Assembly: GCF_019443285.1 (NCBI RefSeq)
Contig: NZ_CP080327.1
Coordinates: 620,001-684,000 of the forward strand
DNA: 64,000 nucleotides
DNA from: Aquisediminimonas profunda
GTDB lineage: Bacteria > Pseudomonadota > Alphaproteobacteria > Sphingomonadales > Sphingomonadaceae
Direction of reading: 5' to 3'
The position numbers were made by a program, and so were the translations under genes. Positions 54,373-63,059 of this stretch are shown piece by piece (within the stretch, counting starts at the first letter, position 1; each line of letters starts with the position of its first letter). The notes under the pieces are model-generated. The model was not told where the DNA came from, searched no databases, and saw nothing but the letters and a program-made list of their open reading frames with translations.

Positions 54373-55680
54373 ATGCAGGACAAGCTTCCCTTTCCATTGA
54401 AGTCCGCACGCGGCGTGCCTCCGGTAGACCGGTTCGGCCTGCCCCTGCGCGGCCAAGGGCGCCCACGCGCAGCCAGCGAGACGTTGTCGAGGGGCCCGGT
54501 CCTCTGGGCCTTCCTGATCGTCGCGCTTGGCACGACGATGTTCCAGAAGATCGGCTTTGGCTCGGCACCTGATGGCATCGTACCCTTGGTCATCCCCATG
54601 GCATTGCTCGCAACCATCGTCGGGCTCGCGTTTGCGAGGCCGGTTTTCGATACGGGCAGAGTCGCACTCTATTTCCTGTTTGTTGTTGTCTCGGGACTGA
54701 CGACGACATTGTTCGCGACAAACTACTCGATCAACAGCTTTGCGCTGTATGCCATTCTCTATCTGCCGATGGTTGTCGCCTTTCGCGTGTCCGAAGCGAC
54801 ATACAGGCAATGCATGAACGCGTTCAGTTCACTGATGGTCGCTGCAGCCGCAATCCTCTTTGCACAACATCTTGTCCAGCTCGGCATCGGGTGGCAATAT
54901 TGGCCCAATCTTGATCAGCTGCTCCCGCCATCATTGCTGATTCCCAATTTCAACTATGTCCAGCCGATCGTCTGGGGCATGAACTATATGAAGCCCAATG
55001 GCATCTTCTTCCTGGAGGTGTCGTTCCTCTCGCAGTTCATCGCCCTTGCGCTGGGTATCGAGCTGGTCCTGTTCCGGCGCTGGTGGCGGGTGGCGCTGTT
55101 CGTTGCGGCCGTGTTCGCGACCTTTGCGGGGACGGGCCTTTTGCTCCTGTTGCTGACGGTCCCGGTCCTGATTGGCCGGGTTTCGATCCGCAACATGATG
55201 CTGGCAACCGCGGGCTTCGCGATCATCGGGCTGCTCGCCTGGTGGCTTGGATGGGTGGACCTTGTTTCGCACCGCTTTGATGAATTCAACCGGACCGGAG
55301 CCAGCGCGAACATGCGTTTCGTCGAGCCCTACAACCGGCTTGTCGCCTTCGCGAGCGACCCCCATTCGCTCTACAGCGGGATCGGTGCGGGCCAGATCGA
55401 AAAGGCCCTGAATTTTCAGTGGTGGCCGATCACCAAGGCCATTCTCGAATATGGCATCGTCCCCGGCCTGCTCTTCTATGCCTTTTTTCTCTACACCCTG
55501 TTCAACCGCGCGCCCCGGCTGCGCATCGCCTATATGCTGGCGGTCTGGTTCACATTTGAAGGGGCGCTCCTGACGGCCGTCAATCCGATTGCCTGCATGA
55601 TGCTGTCCACAATGTTTGTCATCGAAGGCCGCCGCGGGGCTTCGTCCGGGTCAGGTGCTCGCTCACCAACCAGACGCTGA
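54373..55680 (+). CDS. Wzy/O-antigen-polymerase-like membrane protein (second copy)
   Basis: 435 residues with about ten or eleven helices after a 45-residue polar N-terminus. The periplasmic loop near residue 315 holds RFVEPYNRLVAFASDPHSLY and SGIGAGQIEKALNFQWWPI, then ITKAILEYGIVPGLLFYAFFLY, the last-helices pattern of Wzy proteins. GAGGAGG lies 5 bases before the ATG. It ends the plus-strand export operon that starts at 44383 and converges on the DUF3999 gene with a six-base gap. Likely the polymerase paired with the flippase 48427-49809. Confidence 0.83.
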   Translation: MQDKLPFPLKSARGVPPVDRFGLPLRGQGRPRAASETLSRGPVLWAFLIVALGTTMFQKIGFGSAPDGIVPLVIPMALLATIVGLAFARPVFDTGRVALYFLFVVVSGLTTTLFATNYSINSFALYAILYLPMVVAFRVSEATYRQCMNAFSSLMVAAAAILFAQHLVQLGIGWQYWPNLDQLLPPSLLIPNFNYVQPIVWGMNYMKPNGIFFLEVSFLSQFIALALGIELVLFRRWWRVALFVAAVFATFAGTGLLLLLLTVPVLIGRVSIRNMMLATAGFAIIGLLAWWLGWVDLVSHRFDEFNRTGASANMRFVEPYNRLVAFASDPHSLYSGIGAGQIEKALNFQWWPITKAILEYGIVPGLLFYAFFLYTLFNRAPRLRIAYMLAVWFTFEGALLTAVNPIACMMLSTMFVIEGRRGASSGSGARSPTRR

Positions 55681-55686
55681 CCAGAC

Positions 55687-57003
55687 CTAGGCGTCTTCAT
55701 TTGCCCACATCAGCCGGAAGGCAGTGAACGCAAGCAGGGCAACGCCGGCCAGAAGCACCGACCATAAGGCAACGGTCTTCAGAGGGATGGACGACAGGCC
55801 GGCAGAACTCTCCAGATCAACCGCAACCAGCGGCTGCGCTCCGATCACCCGAGCTTCAGCCAGAGGGCCAGTCTTGCGTGTGAGGTCAGACAGCGCAAAA
55901 GTCCTGGGCTCGGCCTTCGCATTTCCGACGGCCAGCCGGTATGGCCCGTCACCATTGAAGGCTGCGGCCACAACGACAGGCTCATACTGCAGTTCGATGG
56001 CCGGCGGCTTTGAAAAGCCTGCGCTGCGGGGATCCGCTTCCAGCTTCAGCAGGCGGGCGGACCCGTCCCCGATCTCAAGCAGCGCACCCGGACCACCCTG
56101 CCTGAGGCTGGCCATTGCCAGCAACGCCCAGGGAGCCTCCGTATCCGCGCGGCCGAGCAAACGCACGGGCATGACGCCATCGCTGCTGGTCATCCTGACC
56201 CGCATTGCCTTGGGCATGACGGCAGACGGAACGCTGAAGGTCAGATTGTGCGGGTCGGCAAGCTCAAGCCCGCGGACAGCAATCGCAATCGGCGGCGCAT
56301 CGGGGACGCGGCTCGTGAACAAGGTCGCCCCGGCTATGCTGATCGGAGAGTCCCCTTGCCAGGTGGCGCGCAGATATCGACCCTGCAGATCAGCAGACGG
56401 CAGGTCGATCCGGCTCTTTCCCAGCACGTCCGGACTGTCCCCCGAGCGAAACAGGACCCGTTCGGCAAGTGGATCCCATGTCTTGAGATCGGATCCCGCC
56501 GCAATGGATATCGTCACCGGGCGCTGCTTTGGGAGAATCGCGTCGAGCGCAATGCCGACAGCAGGGTCGCTGATGTTTCGCGTGTCAAAGATGACGCCCG
56601 GTTGCGCAGCCTCAGGCGCGTTGCCGTCCGCATGGACGCTGACAGATCCTCCCTCCTGCTCGACGCGCACCGAAAGAGGCGATTTGCGTCGCGCGAAGGC
56701 CGGGCTGCCGAACGGAATGGCGTCAAGATGGATGCGGCTGTGCTGCGCAACATTCGGTGCGACAAAGGCGATCGACAAGGGGCGATCATGGGCATCGACA
56801 ATGCGAATGTCGCCCTTGTCCGGTCGCTTGAGGGCAATCAGCGCTGCGGGCGGCAGTACGATGCGCCGGACCTCGGTCCCTGATGCCTCCACCGACAGCG
56901 AAAGGGCGAAGTCATGGGTTTTGGGTTCGGCGCCCCCGTTCTGCCCGTCACACCCCGACAGAAGCAGAGCCGCGGCCAAGGCGGCAGGCAGGATGCGGCT
57001 CAT
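55687..57003 (-). CDS. DUF3999-family envelope lipoprotein
   Basis: 438 residues. A signal peptide ends in the lipobox LLLSGC (Cys at about residue 18). The central beta-rich region has two galactose-binding-like halves (about 100-390), and there is a C-terminal helix TVALWSVLLAGVALLAFTAF close to the end. Carrying both a lipid anchor and a C-terminal helix is typical of DUF3999. It is translated together with DUF2339 (four-base overlap at 57000-57003), the usual partner of DUF3999. Function unknown; envelope assembly is suspected from family context. Confidence 0.85.
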   Translation of the reverse strand: MSRILPAALAAALLLSGCDGQNGGAEPKTHDFALSLSVEASGTEVRRIVLPPAALIALKRPDKGDIRIVDAHDRPLSIAFVAPNVAQHSRIHLDAIPFGSPAFARRKSPLSVRVEQEGGSVSVHADGNAPEAAQPGVIFDTRNISDPAVGIALDAILPKQRPVTISIAAGSDLKTWDPLAERVLFRSGDSPDVLGKSRIDLPSADLQGRYLRATWQGDSPISIAGATLFTSRVPDAPPIAIAVRGLELADPHNLTFSVPSAVMPKAMRVRMTSSDGVMPVRLLGRADTEAPWALLAMASLRQGGPGALLEIGDGSARLLKLEADPRSAGFSKPPAIELQYEPVVVAAAFNGDGPYRLAVGNAKAEPRTFALSDLTRKTGPLAEARVIGAQPLVAVDLESSAGLSSIPLKTVALWSVLLAGVALLAFTAFRLMWANEDA

Positions 57004-59798
57004 GCCGCAGCCTCCTTCGTTCCCTCGGCTCGGGGTGGTATCGGCACGAAATAGCCAATGAGCAACATGAGCACGCCCACGGCAATAAAGGCGATGATGC
57101 GTGCAAGTCCCTCCACCTGCGACATGTCAACAAACGCCAGCTTCGCCACGACGATGGCGAGAAGCACGGCACCAGCCAGCCAGGGAAGCCGTTCCGCGCG
57201 GCTGCGGGCAAGGAACATCAGGCCCATCGCCATCAGGGCCCAGAGGATCGAATAGCCGGACTGGACGATCTGGCTCCCGGCCAGGGCATCGGTCTGCCAG
57301 TCGACGCCGAGCAGATGATGTGCGCTGCGCAGCCAGATCGTGTTGGCAAGGACAAATGCCAGCAGGGCCATCGCCGCCAATCCGGCCCGGCCCGTCACCA
57401 GTTGCACTGTTTCGACGCGCGGCCGCGCCGCTTGCAGCAATTTGCGCCAGAGCGCGAGAGCGGCAAGCGCGAGAAGTGCGGACAAGTCGACAGGATTGAG
57501 CAGCGGAATATAGGGGAGCGGATCGGTGACGCCCTCTGCTACAAGGCATGTTGACAGCGCGCCGACGTAGACCAGCACGGCAAGTACGACCGCACCGTGG
57601 AGCCAATAGGCCTTTGCATAGGGATTGAGCGGCCATGAAAAGTCGGCTGGAGACCCGGATCGCGCTGCCCTGCCCGGCCATTGCACAAGCAGGAGGAGGA
57701 TCGCGGTTGCACTGACGAGGAAGGTCACGCCTGCCCAGGACGTCTCCCACAGATTGCCACTTTCGATGCCCAGCCAAATGCAGTCGGCAACCAGCGCGGT
57801 GACCAGAAGCACACCACCGACGTGCATTGCATGAGTCCAGACTGAAACCGGCTGGCGGCGGAGCAGCCAGATATGGAGGCCCAGCGCCGCGCTCCAAAAG
57901 AGGATATCCGGAAGGTAGAGCAGATGTCGTCCCTCGATCATCGCGAGGAGAAGGCATATCGAAACAAACGGCAGGCTGAGCTTGGCCGGCCAGCCGGCAA
58001 CCGACCAGTCGTTCTTCCTGCCGAACCCGTCAGCCAGGGTCATGGCTCCCAGCACGCCGAGCATGATCGCATAGACTTGCGTGTGAGTGGAGAACACTTG
58101 CAGTGCGCCGAACCTTGCGTCAGGCGTCGCGCGCAGTGCCTCGAGCACGATTGACTGGCAGACAAAGGTAAAGCCTCCCAGAAACCAGATCTGGCGCAGG
58201 CCGCCTTCGACCACAGCATAGCCTTTCGCCCATGACGAACCGCTGTGGTCCAGAGGCTTGCGCATGATCCAGGCCGTGAAGATCATCGGCAAGGCAACCA
58301 GCATCGGTTGAAGGAACCCGCTGTTGGCGAGCGGAATGGCGGACAGTGCCGAGCTTGCTTCAGCCAGCGTCAGCAATGCGGCGACGGCCTGCAGCACCAG
58401 CCCCAGACAACGGGGCACCCAGCGCGCCTGTCGCGCGCCGACCCAGAAAGCGCCCGCCCCCTCAAGAGCCCAGACACAGGATGTCCAGTTGACATCGAGC
58501 GCCAATGGTACTGCCAAGGTTACAAATCCGATGCCGATGGCGAGCAGGCATTCGTTCAGCAGGCGCATTTCGGGCCTGCCTCTGCGAATGGTCATGGCGG
58601 TGACTGCAATATAGGCCGCGCCAAAACCGAGCGCCGACCATGCCGATGCAAAGGGCCGGTCATGAACCAGTCCGACCTGCAAGCCGAACCCGGCGAGCGC
58701 CGTGCCGAACAGCAGAGTTGAATCGGCATAATTGCCGAACTTGCCCGGCGTGTTGTGCGCATAGAGGACTGCGGTTGCGAGATAGATCGCCATGGAGACA
58801 ATCAGGAAACCCTGACACAGCAGATAGTGCTGCGGCTCATAGGCCGAGAAGCCCCAGAGCGACGCGAGCGCAAAGGTTGCGACAAACCCGAGAAGGTTGA
58901 GCGGTCGCCAACGCTTTTTCCAGGCGATGCCAAAGATCGCGAGGTTGAGCGTCGTCATGTAGGTGAACAGGCCCAGCGGCGTTTCACTGCGACCCCCAAG
59001 CAAAACAGGAACGGCAAAGCCGCCGAGGAACGCAATAAACGCCATCACGAGCGAATCCTGCATCACAGCCAGTGCGCAGCCGAGTGCAGCGAACAGGATC
59101 AGGAGAGCAAAGGCCGCAACCGGGGGCACGATGCCGTAGCCGCGAGCCGCCGCAAAGACGACGAGATAGAGGATCGCGATGCCTGCGCCCTGCAAGGACA
59201 GCGAAAAGGCGGGTCGCTCGGTCCGTTTCCTGAGCCCGATCGCGAGCAGCACGACCCCAACGGCCGCGACCAGTGAAAGCCGCGCCTCAATCGGAAACAA
59301 GCCGGCCATGGCTGCGAAACGCACAAGGAAGACCAGGCCCAAGAACAGGATGACAATGCCGACCCGTAGGATGGTGTTACCGCCAAAAAGCCAATCCCTT
59401 GCCTTGCCCATGAACACCGATGCGGGGCTAGGCGGTGAAGGCTCCAGACGCCGGGGAAGCGGCGCGCCAAACGGGGCGGCGGACCTGGTACCAGGCGCGG
59501 GCGACTCTTCGATCTTCGGTGCGTCGCCAACCGGCTTGGTCACCACGCGCGCAGGCTCGGATTGAGGTCTGACGGCGGCCGACGTCGCAGGTGCTGGCTG
59601 CGCAGATGGTGCATTCGTGATGCCACCAGACAGTGCCGAACGCACCGCATCCCCTATTTCCTGACGGATTGCCGAGCGGAGCCATACCCCCAAGCCAGCG
59701 CCGAGCGCACCCCCGAAGATAAACCCGAATTGGGAGAAATCTGCAAGGACAAAGCCCAGCAAAGCGCCGACAACGGCGCCCCAAACCGCTATTCCCAT
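57000..59798 (-). CDS. DUF2339 polytopic membrane protein
   Basis: 932 residues from the ATG at 59798, where GGGAGGGA is eight bases upstream; the in-frame start at 59837 is less likely. A glycine-rich N-terminal helix (GALLGFVLADFSQFGFIFGG) is followed by a Pro/Ala-rich linker (about 65-135) and more than twenty hydrophobic segments, the DUF2339 layout. Highly hydrophobic with short loops, so probably a membrane channel or scaffold. Always paired with DUF3999 here. A strong inverted repeat (59841-59877) lies 43 bases upstream of the ATG. Confidence 0.87.
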   Translation of the reverse strand: MGIAVWGAVVGALLGFVLADFSQFGFIFGGALGAGLGVWLRSAIRQEIGDAVRSALSGGITNAPSAQPAPATSAAVRPQSEPARVVTKPVGDAPKIEESPAPGTRSAAPFGAPLPRRLEPSPPSPASVFMGKARDWLFGGNTILRVGIVILFLGLVFLVRFAAMAGLFPIEARLSLVAAVGVVLLAIGLRKRTERPAFSLSLQGAGIAILYLVVFAAARGYGIVPPVAAFALLILFAALGCALAVMQDSLVMAFIAFLGGFAVPVLLGGRSETPLGLFTYMTTLNLAIFGIAWKKRWRPLNLLGFVATFALASLWGFSAYEPQHYLLCQGFLIVSMAIYLATAVLYAHNTPGKFGNYADSTLLFGTALAGFGLQVGLVHDRPFASAWSALGFGAAYIAVTAMTIRRGRPEMRLLNECLLAIGIGFVTLAVPLALDVNWTSCVWALEGAGAFWVGARQARWVPRCLGLVLQAVAALLTLAEASSALSAIPLANSGFLQPMLVALPMIFTAWIMRKPLDHSGSSWAKGYAVVEGGLRQIWFLGGFTFVCQSIVLEALRATPDARFGALQVFSTHTQVYAIMLGVLGAMTLADGFGRKNDWSVAGWPAKLSLPFVSICLLLAMIEGRHLLYLPDILFWSAALGLHIWLLRRQPVSVWTHAMHVGGVLLVTALVADCIWLGIESGNLWETSWAGVTFLVSATAILLLLVQWPGRAARSGSPADFSWPLNPYAKAYWLHGAVVLAVLVYVGALSTCLVAEGVTDPLPYIPLLNPVDLSALLALAALALWRKLLQAARPRVETVQLVTGRAGLAAMALLAFVLANTIWLRSAHHLLGVDWQTDALAGSQIVQSGYSILWALMAMGLMFLARSRAERLPWLAGAVLLAIVVAKLAFVDMSQVEGLARIIAFIAVGVLMLLIGYFVPIPPRAEGTKEAAA

Positions 59799-59840
59799 AT
59801 GGACGATCCCTCCCCTGCCATCCGCCAAGCTTGGCACATC

Positions 59841-59877
59841 TGGCGAAAATTAAAAGCAATGCTTTTGCTTTTCGCCA
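59841..59877. repeat. 37-base near-perfect inverted repeat between DUF2339 and DUF302 genes
   Basis: The arms TGGCGAAAA and TTTTCGCCA (9 bases) flank an inner stem AAAAGC/GCTTTT (6 bases) around a three-base loop. The arms and inner stem are separated by a two-by-two mismatch that allows one G-T pair. Both strands can form a long hairpin. It is in a divergent spacer, so it is an unlikely terminator and more likely a protein-binding or RNA-structure element. Confidence 0.6.
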
Positions 59878-60035
59878 CGACGAAAATGCCACCACGGATC
59901 AGAGTTCGGCAGGCATGCCTAAAACGCATTGAACAGATGACGATACGCCATTTCACATCGACGCCCGGCGCGACGAAAGACGCCAACAGGCCCTCACCTG
60001 AAGGCCCGATAATCCCGTTTTTGGAAGGACAATCA

Positions 60036-60545
60036 ATGATGCTTCCCATTATTCGCAACGCGCGTGCCACAATTCTGGCAGTTTCGGCGTCTCTCTCGCT
60101 GACTGCCGGAACTGCGAGCCTTGCAGCAACGACCGCACCGCAGAGCACTGCCGTGGCTCAAGGCGTGCAAACCGTGCGCAGTGCCTATGGCATTGACGAA
60201 ACAGTCGCCAGGCTAAAGGCGGATATTGCCGCCAAGGGCATTCGCTTCTTCACCGATATTGACCAGGCCGAACTTGGTGCGGGTGCGAATATCGCAATAC
60301 GCCCGTCCCGGTTGATCCTGTTCGGCAACCCGCCCCTCGGCGTCCAGTTCCTTTCGGCAAACCGCTTCGCCGGCCTCGACTGGCCGGTTCGGATGCTCGT
60401 GTTTCAGGAGGCCGATGGCAGCGTGACAGTCGCCTGGACAGATTTTGCCTATATTGGCACAAGATACGCACTCAAGGATCGTGAGGCTCAACTCAAGATG
60501 GCCAGTGAAGTTGCCGCTTCCATTGCTTCGAGTGTCGCTCGGTAG
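60036..60545 (+). CDS. DUF302-domain secreted protein
   Basis: 169 residues. GGAAGGA lies about seven bases before the ATG at 60036. A signal peptide (about 1-36, ending in ASLAATTA) is followed by the DUF302 domain: VRSAYGIDETVARLKADIAAK, GIRFFTDIDQAELG, RPSRLILFGNPPLG and PVRMLVFQEADGSV. DUF302 proteins are small periplasmic proteins often next to sulfur or thiol transport genes. It is five bases before the YeeE/YedE-like gene, which fits that link. In-frame sequence back to 59562 is not part of the gene. Confidence 0.88.
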   Translation: MMLPIIRNARATILAVSASLSLTAGTASLAATTAPQSTAVAQGVQTVRSAYGIDETVARLKADIAAKGIRFFTDIDQAELGAGANIAIRPSRLILFGNPPLGVQFLSANRFAGLDWPVRMLVFQEADGSVTVAWTDFAYIGTRYALKDREAQLKMASEVAASIASSVAR

Positions 60546-60550
60546 CTGCC

Positions 60551-61468
60551 TTGTTTGTGTTTGCATCCATTTCGCTGATCTGCGCTGCGCTGATGGGCTA
60601 TGCCATACAGCGCGGCGCCACCTGTACCGTGGCCGCGGTTGGCGAAATTGTCGAAAACCGGTCTGCCCATCGCCTTGTTGCCTTGGCGGAAGCCGCCCTG
60701 TGGGTTGCAGCCGGACTTGTTGTTGCGCGCCAGTTCGGCATTGTCACGCATTTGCCGGGCGGCATCGCCACGAGCGGCTGGACAGTGGCGGGCGGCGCCT
60801 TGCTTGGCTTGGGAGCATGGCTCAACCGCGCCTGCGTTTTTGGGGCCATTGCCCGGCTTGGCTCCGGTGAATGGGTTTATCTGGCGACGCCCTTGGGCTT
60901 CTTTTTCGGCGCGCTGACGTTACCCTTGGTCTTTGGCATGCCCACGCCCCAAATGCTGACTGAAGGATCCATGCTGCTTCGCATTCCCGTCTGGGCGGGC
61001 TGGATTGCGATGCCCTTAGTCCTGTGGCGGCTCGCAGCGCACCTCACACGATCAGGACGCACGATCTGGAGCCCTCATGAAGCCACGCTCGTCATTGGCC
61101 TGACCTTTCTCGTTTTGCTCGTCATCGCGGGCCCGTGGACCTATACCGAATTGCTGACCGACGCGGCAAAAGGGATGGTAGGCCATGTTGCCTTTCGCAC
61201 GATCCTGTTTGTCGCACTTCTGTCCGGGGCCTGGTATGGTGGCTGGACAGCCGGCCGTTTCAAGAGTCGCCGGATCTCCGCTGCCGATATCGCGCGCTGC
61301 CTTGTCGGGGGCTTGTTGATGGGATGGGGCAGCCTCGTCCTTCCCGGCGGCAATGATAGCCTGATTCTTGTGGGCATGCCCTTGCTCCACGCCCACGCCT
61401 GGCTTGGCATAGGCACGATGTGCCTTGTGATTGCTGGCATGCTGCTCCTCGAACGGCGATGGGCCTGA
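60551..61468 (+). CDS. YeeE/YedE-family sulfur-compound transporter
   Basis: 305 residues, eight or nine hydrophobic segments. The conserved cysteine motifs are GATCTVAAVGEI near residue 23 and NRACVFGAIARLGSGEW near residue 97, typical of YeeE/YedE thiosulfate transporters. A TTG start at 60551 is likely. It follows the DUF302 gene by five bases and overlaps the OlsA-like gene. Likely substrate is thiosulfate or another small sulfur compound (family knowledge; not shown for this protein). Confidence 0.87.
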   Translation: MFVFASISLICAALMGYAIQRGATCTVAAVGEIVENRSAHRLVALAEAALWVAAGLVVARQFGIVTHLPGGIATSGWTVAGGALLGLGAWLNRACVFGAIARLGSGEWVYLATPLGFFFGALTLPLVFGMPTPQMLTEGSMLLRIPVWAGWIAMPLVLWRLAAHLTRSGRTIWSPHEATLVIGLTFLVLLVIAGPWTYTELLTDAAKGMVGHVAFRTILFVALLSGAWYGGWTAGRFKSRRISAADIARCLVGGLLMGWGSLVLPGGNDSLILVGMPLLHAHAWLGIGTMCLVIAGMLLLERRWA

Positions 61469-62217
61469 GGCGCATCATTGGCCCCTTATGGGCATTTGCC
61501 AATCTGGCGTTCGCATGCCTGCTCGTCCTGCCCTGGCTGACCACGAAACCGCAAAGCCGGGTCGCGCGCCGTCTTGAGCGGCTGTTCTTCGGGTGGATTA
61601 CAAAAGGATTCGGCCTTGACGTCAGGTGTGAAGGCCGCGCCGCGCCGCATGCCCTGTTCATCGCCAATCATATCAGCTGGGCAGACATACCCATTCTCGC
61701 CTCTGTTCTTGAAGCGGATTTCGTCGCGAAATCGGATATCCGCCAGTGGCCGTTCATCGGCTGGCTTGCGCGGCGCTACAATCCCGTCTTTATCGATCGG
61801 GAACGACGCGGCAGAGCCGGTGCGCATGCTGCTGCCGTACGCCAAAGGCTCAAGGACAGGCGCTCGGTCATCCTCTGCCCGGAAGGCACGACTTCGGTTG
61901 GCACTGGAATTCTCCCATTCCGCACCAGCCTCTTTTCAGCAGCCGACGATGCTGCAATCGTGCAGCCGGTCGTGATCCGTTATCTTGACAGGACGGGCAA
62001 TGCTTTGTGCACGAAGCGACAACGCGACGTGGCCTGGATAGATGATGACGATCTGCTTTCGGGCGCAGCGAGGATGGCGCGCGAGCATATAATGGTGAAA
62101 CTCGTGTTCCTCCCCCCAATGAAAGCGAGCGACTTTCCAGATCGCAAGGCGCTTGCCGAGGCGGCCCATGCGGCCATGTCGGCAGTCTATGCCACCGCTC
62201 CGAAGCGGCCAAGATAA
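61459..62217 (+). CDS. olsA: Lysophospholipid/ornithine-lipid acyltransferase, PlsC/OlsA type
   Basis: 252 residues from the ATG at 61459, overlapping the transporter stop by ten bases. The His-x4-Asp catalytic motif is NHISWAD (His71, Asp76). YNPVFIDRERRG near residue 113 and the LCPEGTTSVG block near 138 are the second and third PlsC motifs. An N-terminal hydrophobic segment spans about 7-26. OlsA acylates lyso-ornithine lipid; PlsC acylates lysophosphatidic acid. The facing OlsB gene favours OlsA, but no direct evidence separates the two. Converges on and overlaps olsB by 31 bases. Confidence 0.78.
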   Translation: MGLRRIIGPLWAFANLAFACLLVLPWLTTKPQSRVARRLERLFFGWITKGFGLDVRCEGRAAPHALFIANHISWADIPILASVLEADFVAKSDIRQWPFIGWLARRYNPVFIDRERRGRAGAHAAAVRQRLKDRRSVILCPEGTTSVGTGILPFRTSLFSAADDAAIVQPVVIRYLDRTGNALCTKRQRDVAWIDDDDLLSGAARMAREHIMVKLVFLPPMKASDFPDRKALAEAAHAAMSAVYATAPKRPR

Positions 62218-62972
62218 CGGGCGGATATCGAAGCGACGGGCATGACCATGAAGACATCGACGGTGTTGAACGGCTCATCAATCACAGCGCCGTCGCCGAC
62301 CATCGCACCGACCCGCAAATAACCTTTGATAAGGGGCGGCAGCTTGCGCATCGCCAGCCTTGGATCATAGCCACCGATCGGAAGGCGTGCCATCTCGACA
62401 TGACGGCGATCAAGCGCCCGCGCCCTGAGATGCGGCGGTGCCAGATGATTGTGATAAAGATAGGACAGCGTGTCCGCATGGTCATCCGGGTCGACACCGT
62501 GGAAACTCGCACACCCGAACATCATGGAAATCCGGTGCCGCTCGAGATAGGTCGCGATACCGCGCCAGAGCAACTGGATGGTCCCTGCATCGCGATAGGC
62601 CGGCGCAACGCACGACCGCCCGAGTTCGAGCAGTTCGCTATTCGGATCGGTGCTCCGCGGGAAGCTCTCGAGGACATATTCTCCTGCGGTGTAAAAGCCG
62701 CCATGCTTCTGCGCGATGCTCTCTCGCAGCAATCGATACGTGCCAACGACGACCGGAACACCACTGACAAGATCCTCAACGAGCAAATGATCGCAAACAT
62801 CGTCAAACGGATCGGCGTCAAGGCCGATCGGGCCATGGTCCAGGCGCGCGCCTCGTTCTGCACAAAAGACATCCCAGCGCAATTTCTGTGCTGCCTGGAT
62901 GTCACCTTTGCAGCTGGCCAAGCGAACAGACAGCATGCGGGGCGAGGGTTGGGATGTGCTTGAGATTGTCAT
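62187..62972 (-). CDS. olsB: L-ornithine N-alpha-acyltransferase
   Basis: 261 residues, the OlsB size. Strong block order: CDHLLVEDL, VVGTYRLLRES, GGFYTAGEYVLE, LELGRSCVAPAYR near residue 108, MMFGCASFHGVDPDDHAD near residue 149, and LPPLIKGYLRVGAMVGDGAVID near the C-terminus. These closely match S. meliloti OlsB as I recall it. It transfers a 3-hydroxyacyl group from ACP to ornithine, the first step of phosphorus-free ornithine lipid. Transcribed toward the OlsA-like gene (31-base convergent overlap), not in the olsBA operon arrangement common in rhizobia. Confidence 0.88.
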   Translation of the reverse strand: MTISSTSQPSPRMLSVRLASCKGDIQAAQKLRWDVFCAERGARLDHGPIGLDADPFDDVCDHLLVEDLVSGVPVVVGTYRLLRESIAQKHGGFYTAGEYVLESFPRSTDPNSELLELGRSCVAPAYRDAGTIQLLWRGIATYLERHRISMMFGCASFHGVDPDDHADTLSYLYHNHLAPPHLRARALDRRHVEMARLPIGGYDPRLAMRKLPPLIKGYLRVGAMVGDGAVIDEPFNTVDVFMVMPVASISARYLGRFGAVA

Positions 62973-63059
62973 GACACCGGGTCCTTCCTATGCAGTGTGC
63001 GTCAGTTGATGCCGAACTGGATTCGGTCTTTTTGAGTCTTTGAATTGAGGGGCTGACCT

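Noticed and set aside
14111-55680. CRISPR array, insertion sequence or transposase in the locus
   Set aside because: No direct-repeat array, no transposase motif and no terminal inverted-repeat pairs were seen, despite the GC shift.
59562-60035. N-terminal extension of the DUF302 protein to 59562
   Set aside because: The extension covers the divergent spacer and the hairpin, has Arg-rich non-coding character, and lies before a clear signal peptide and ribosome-binding site.
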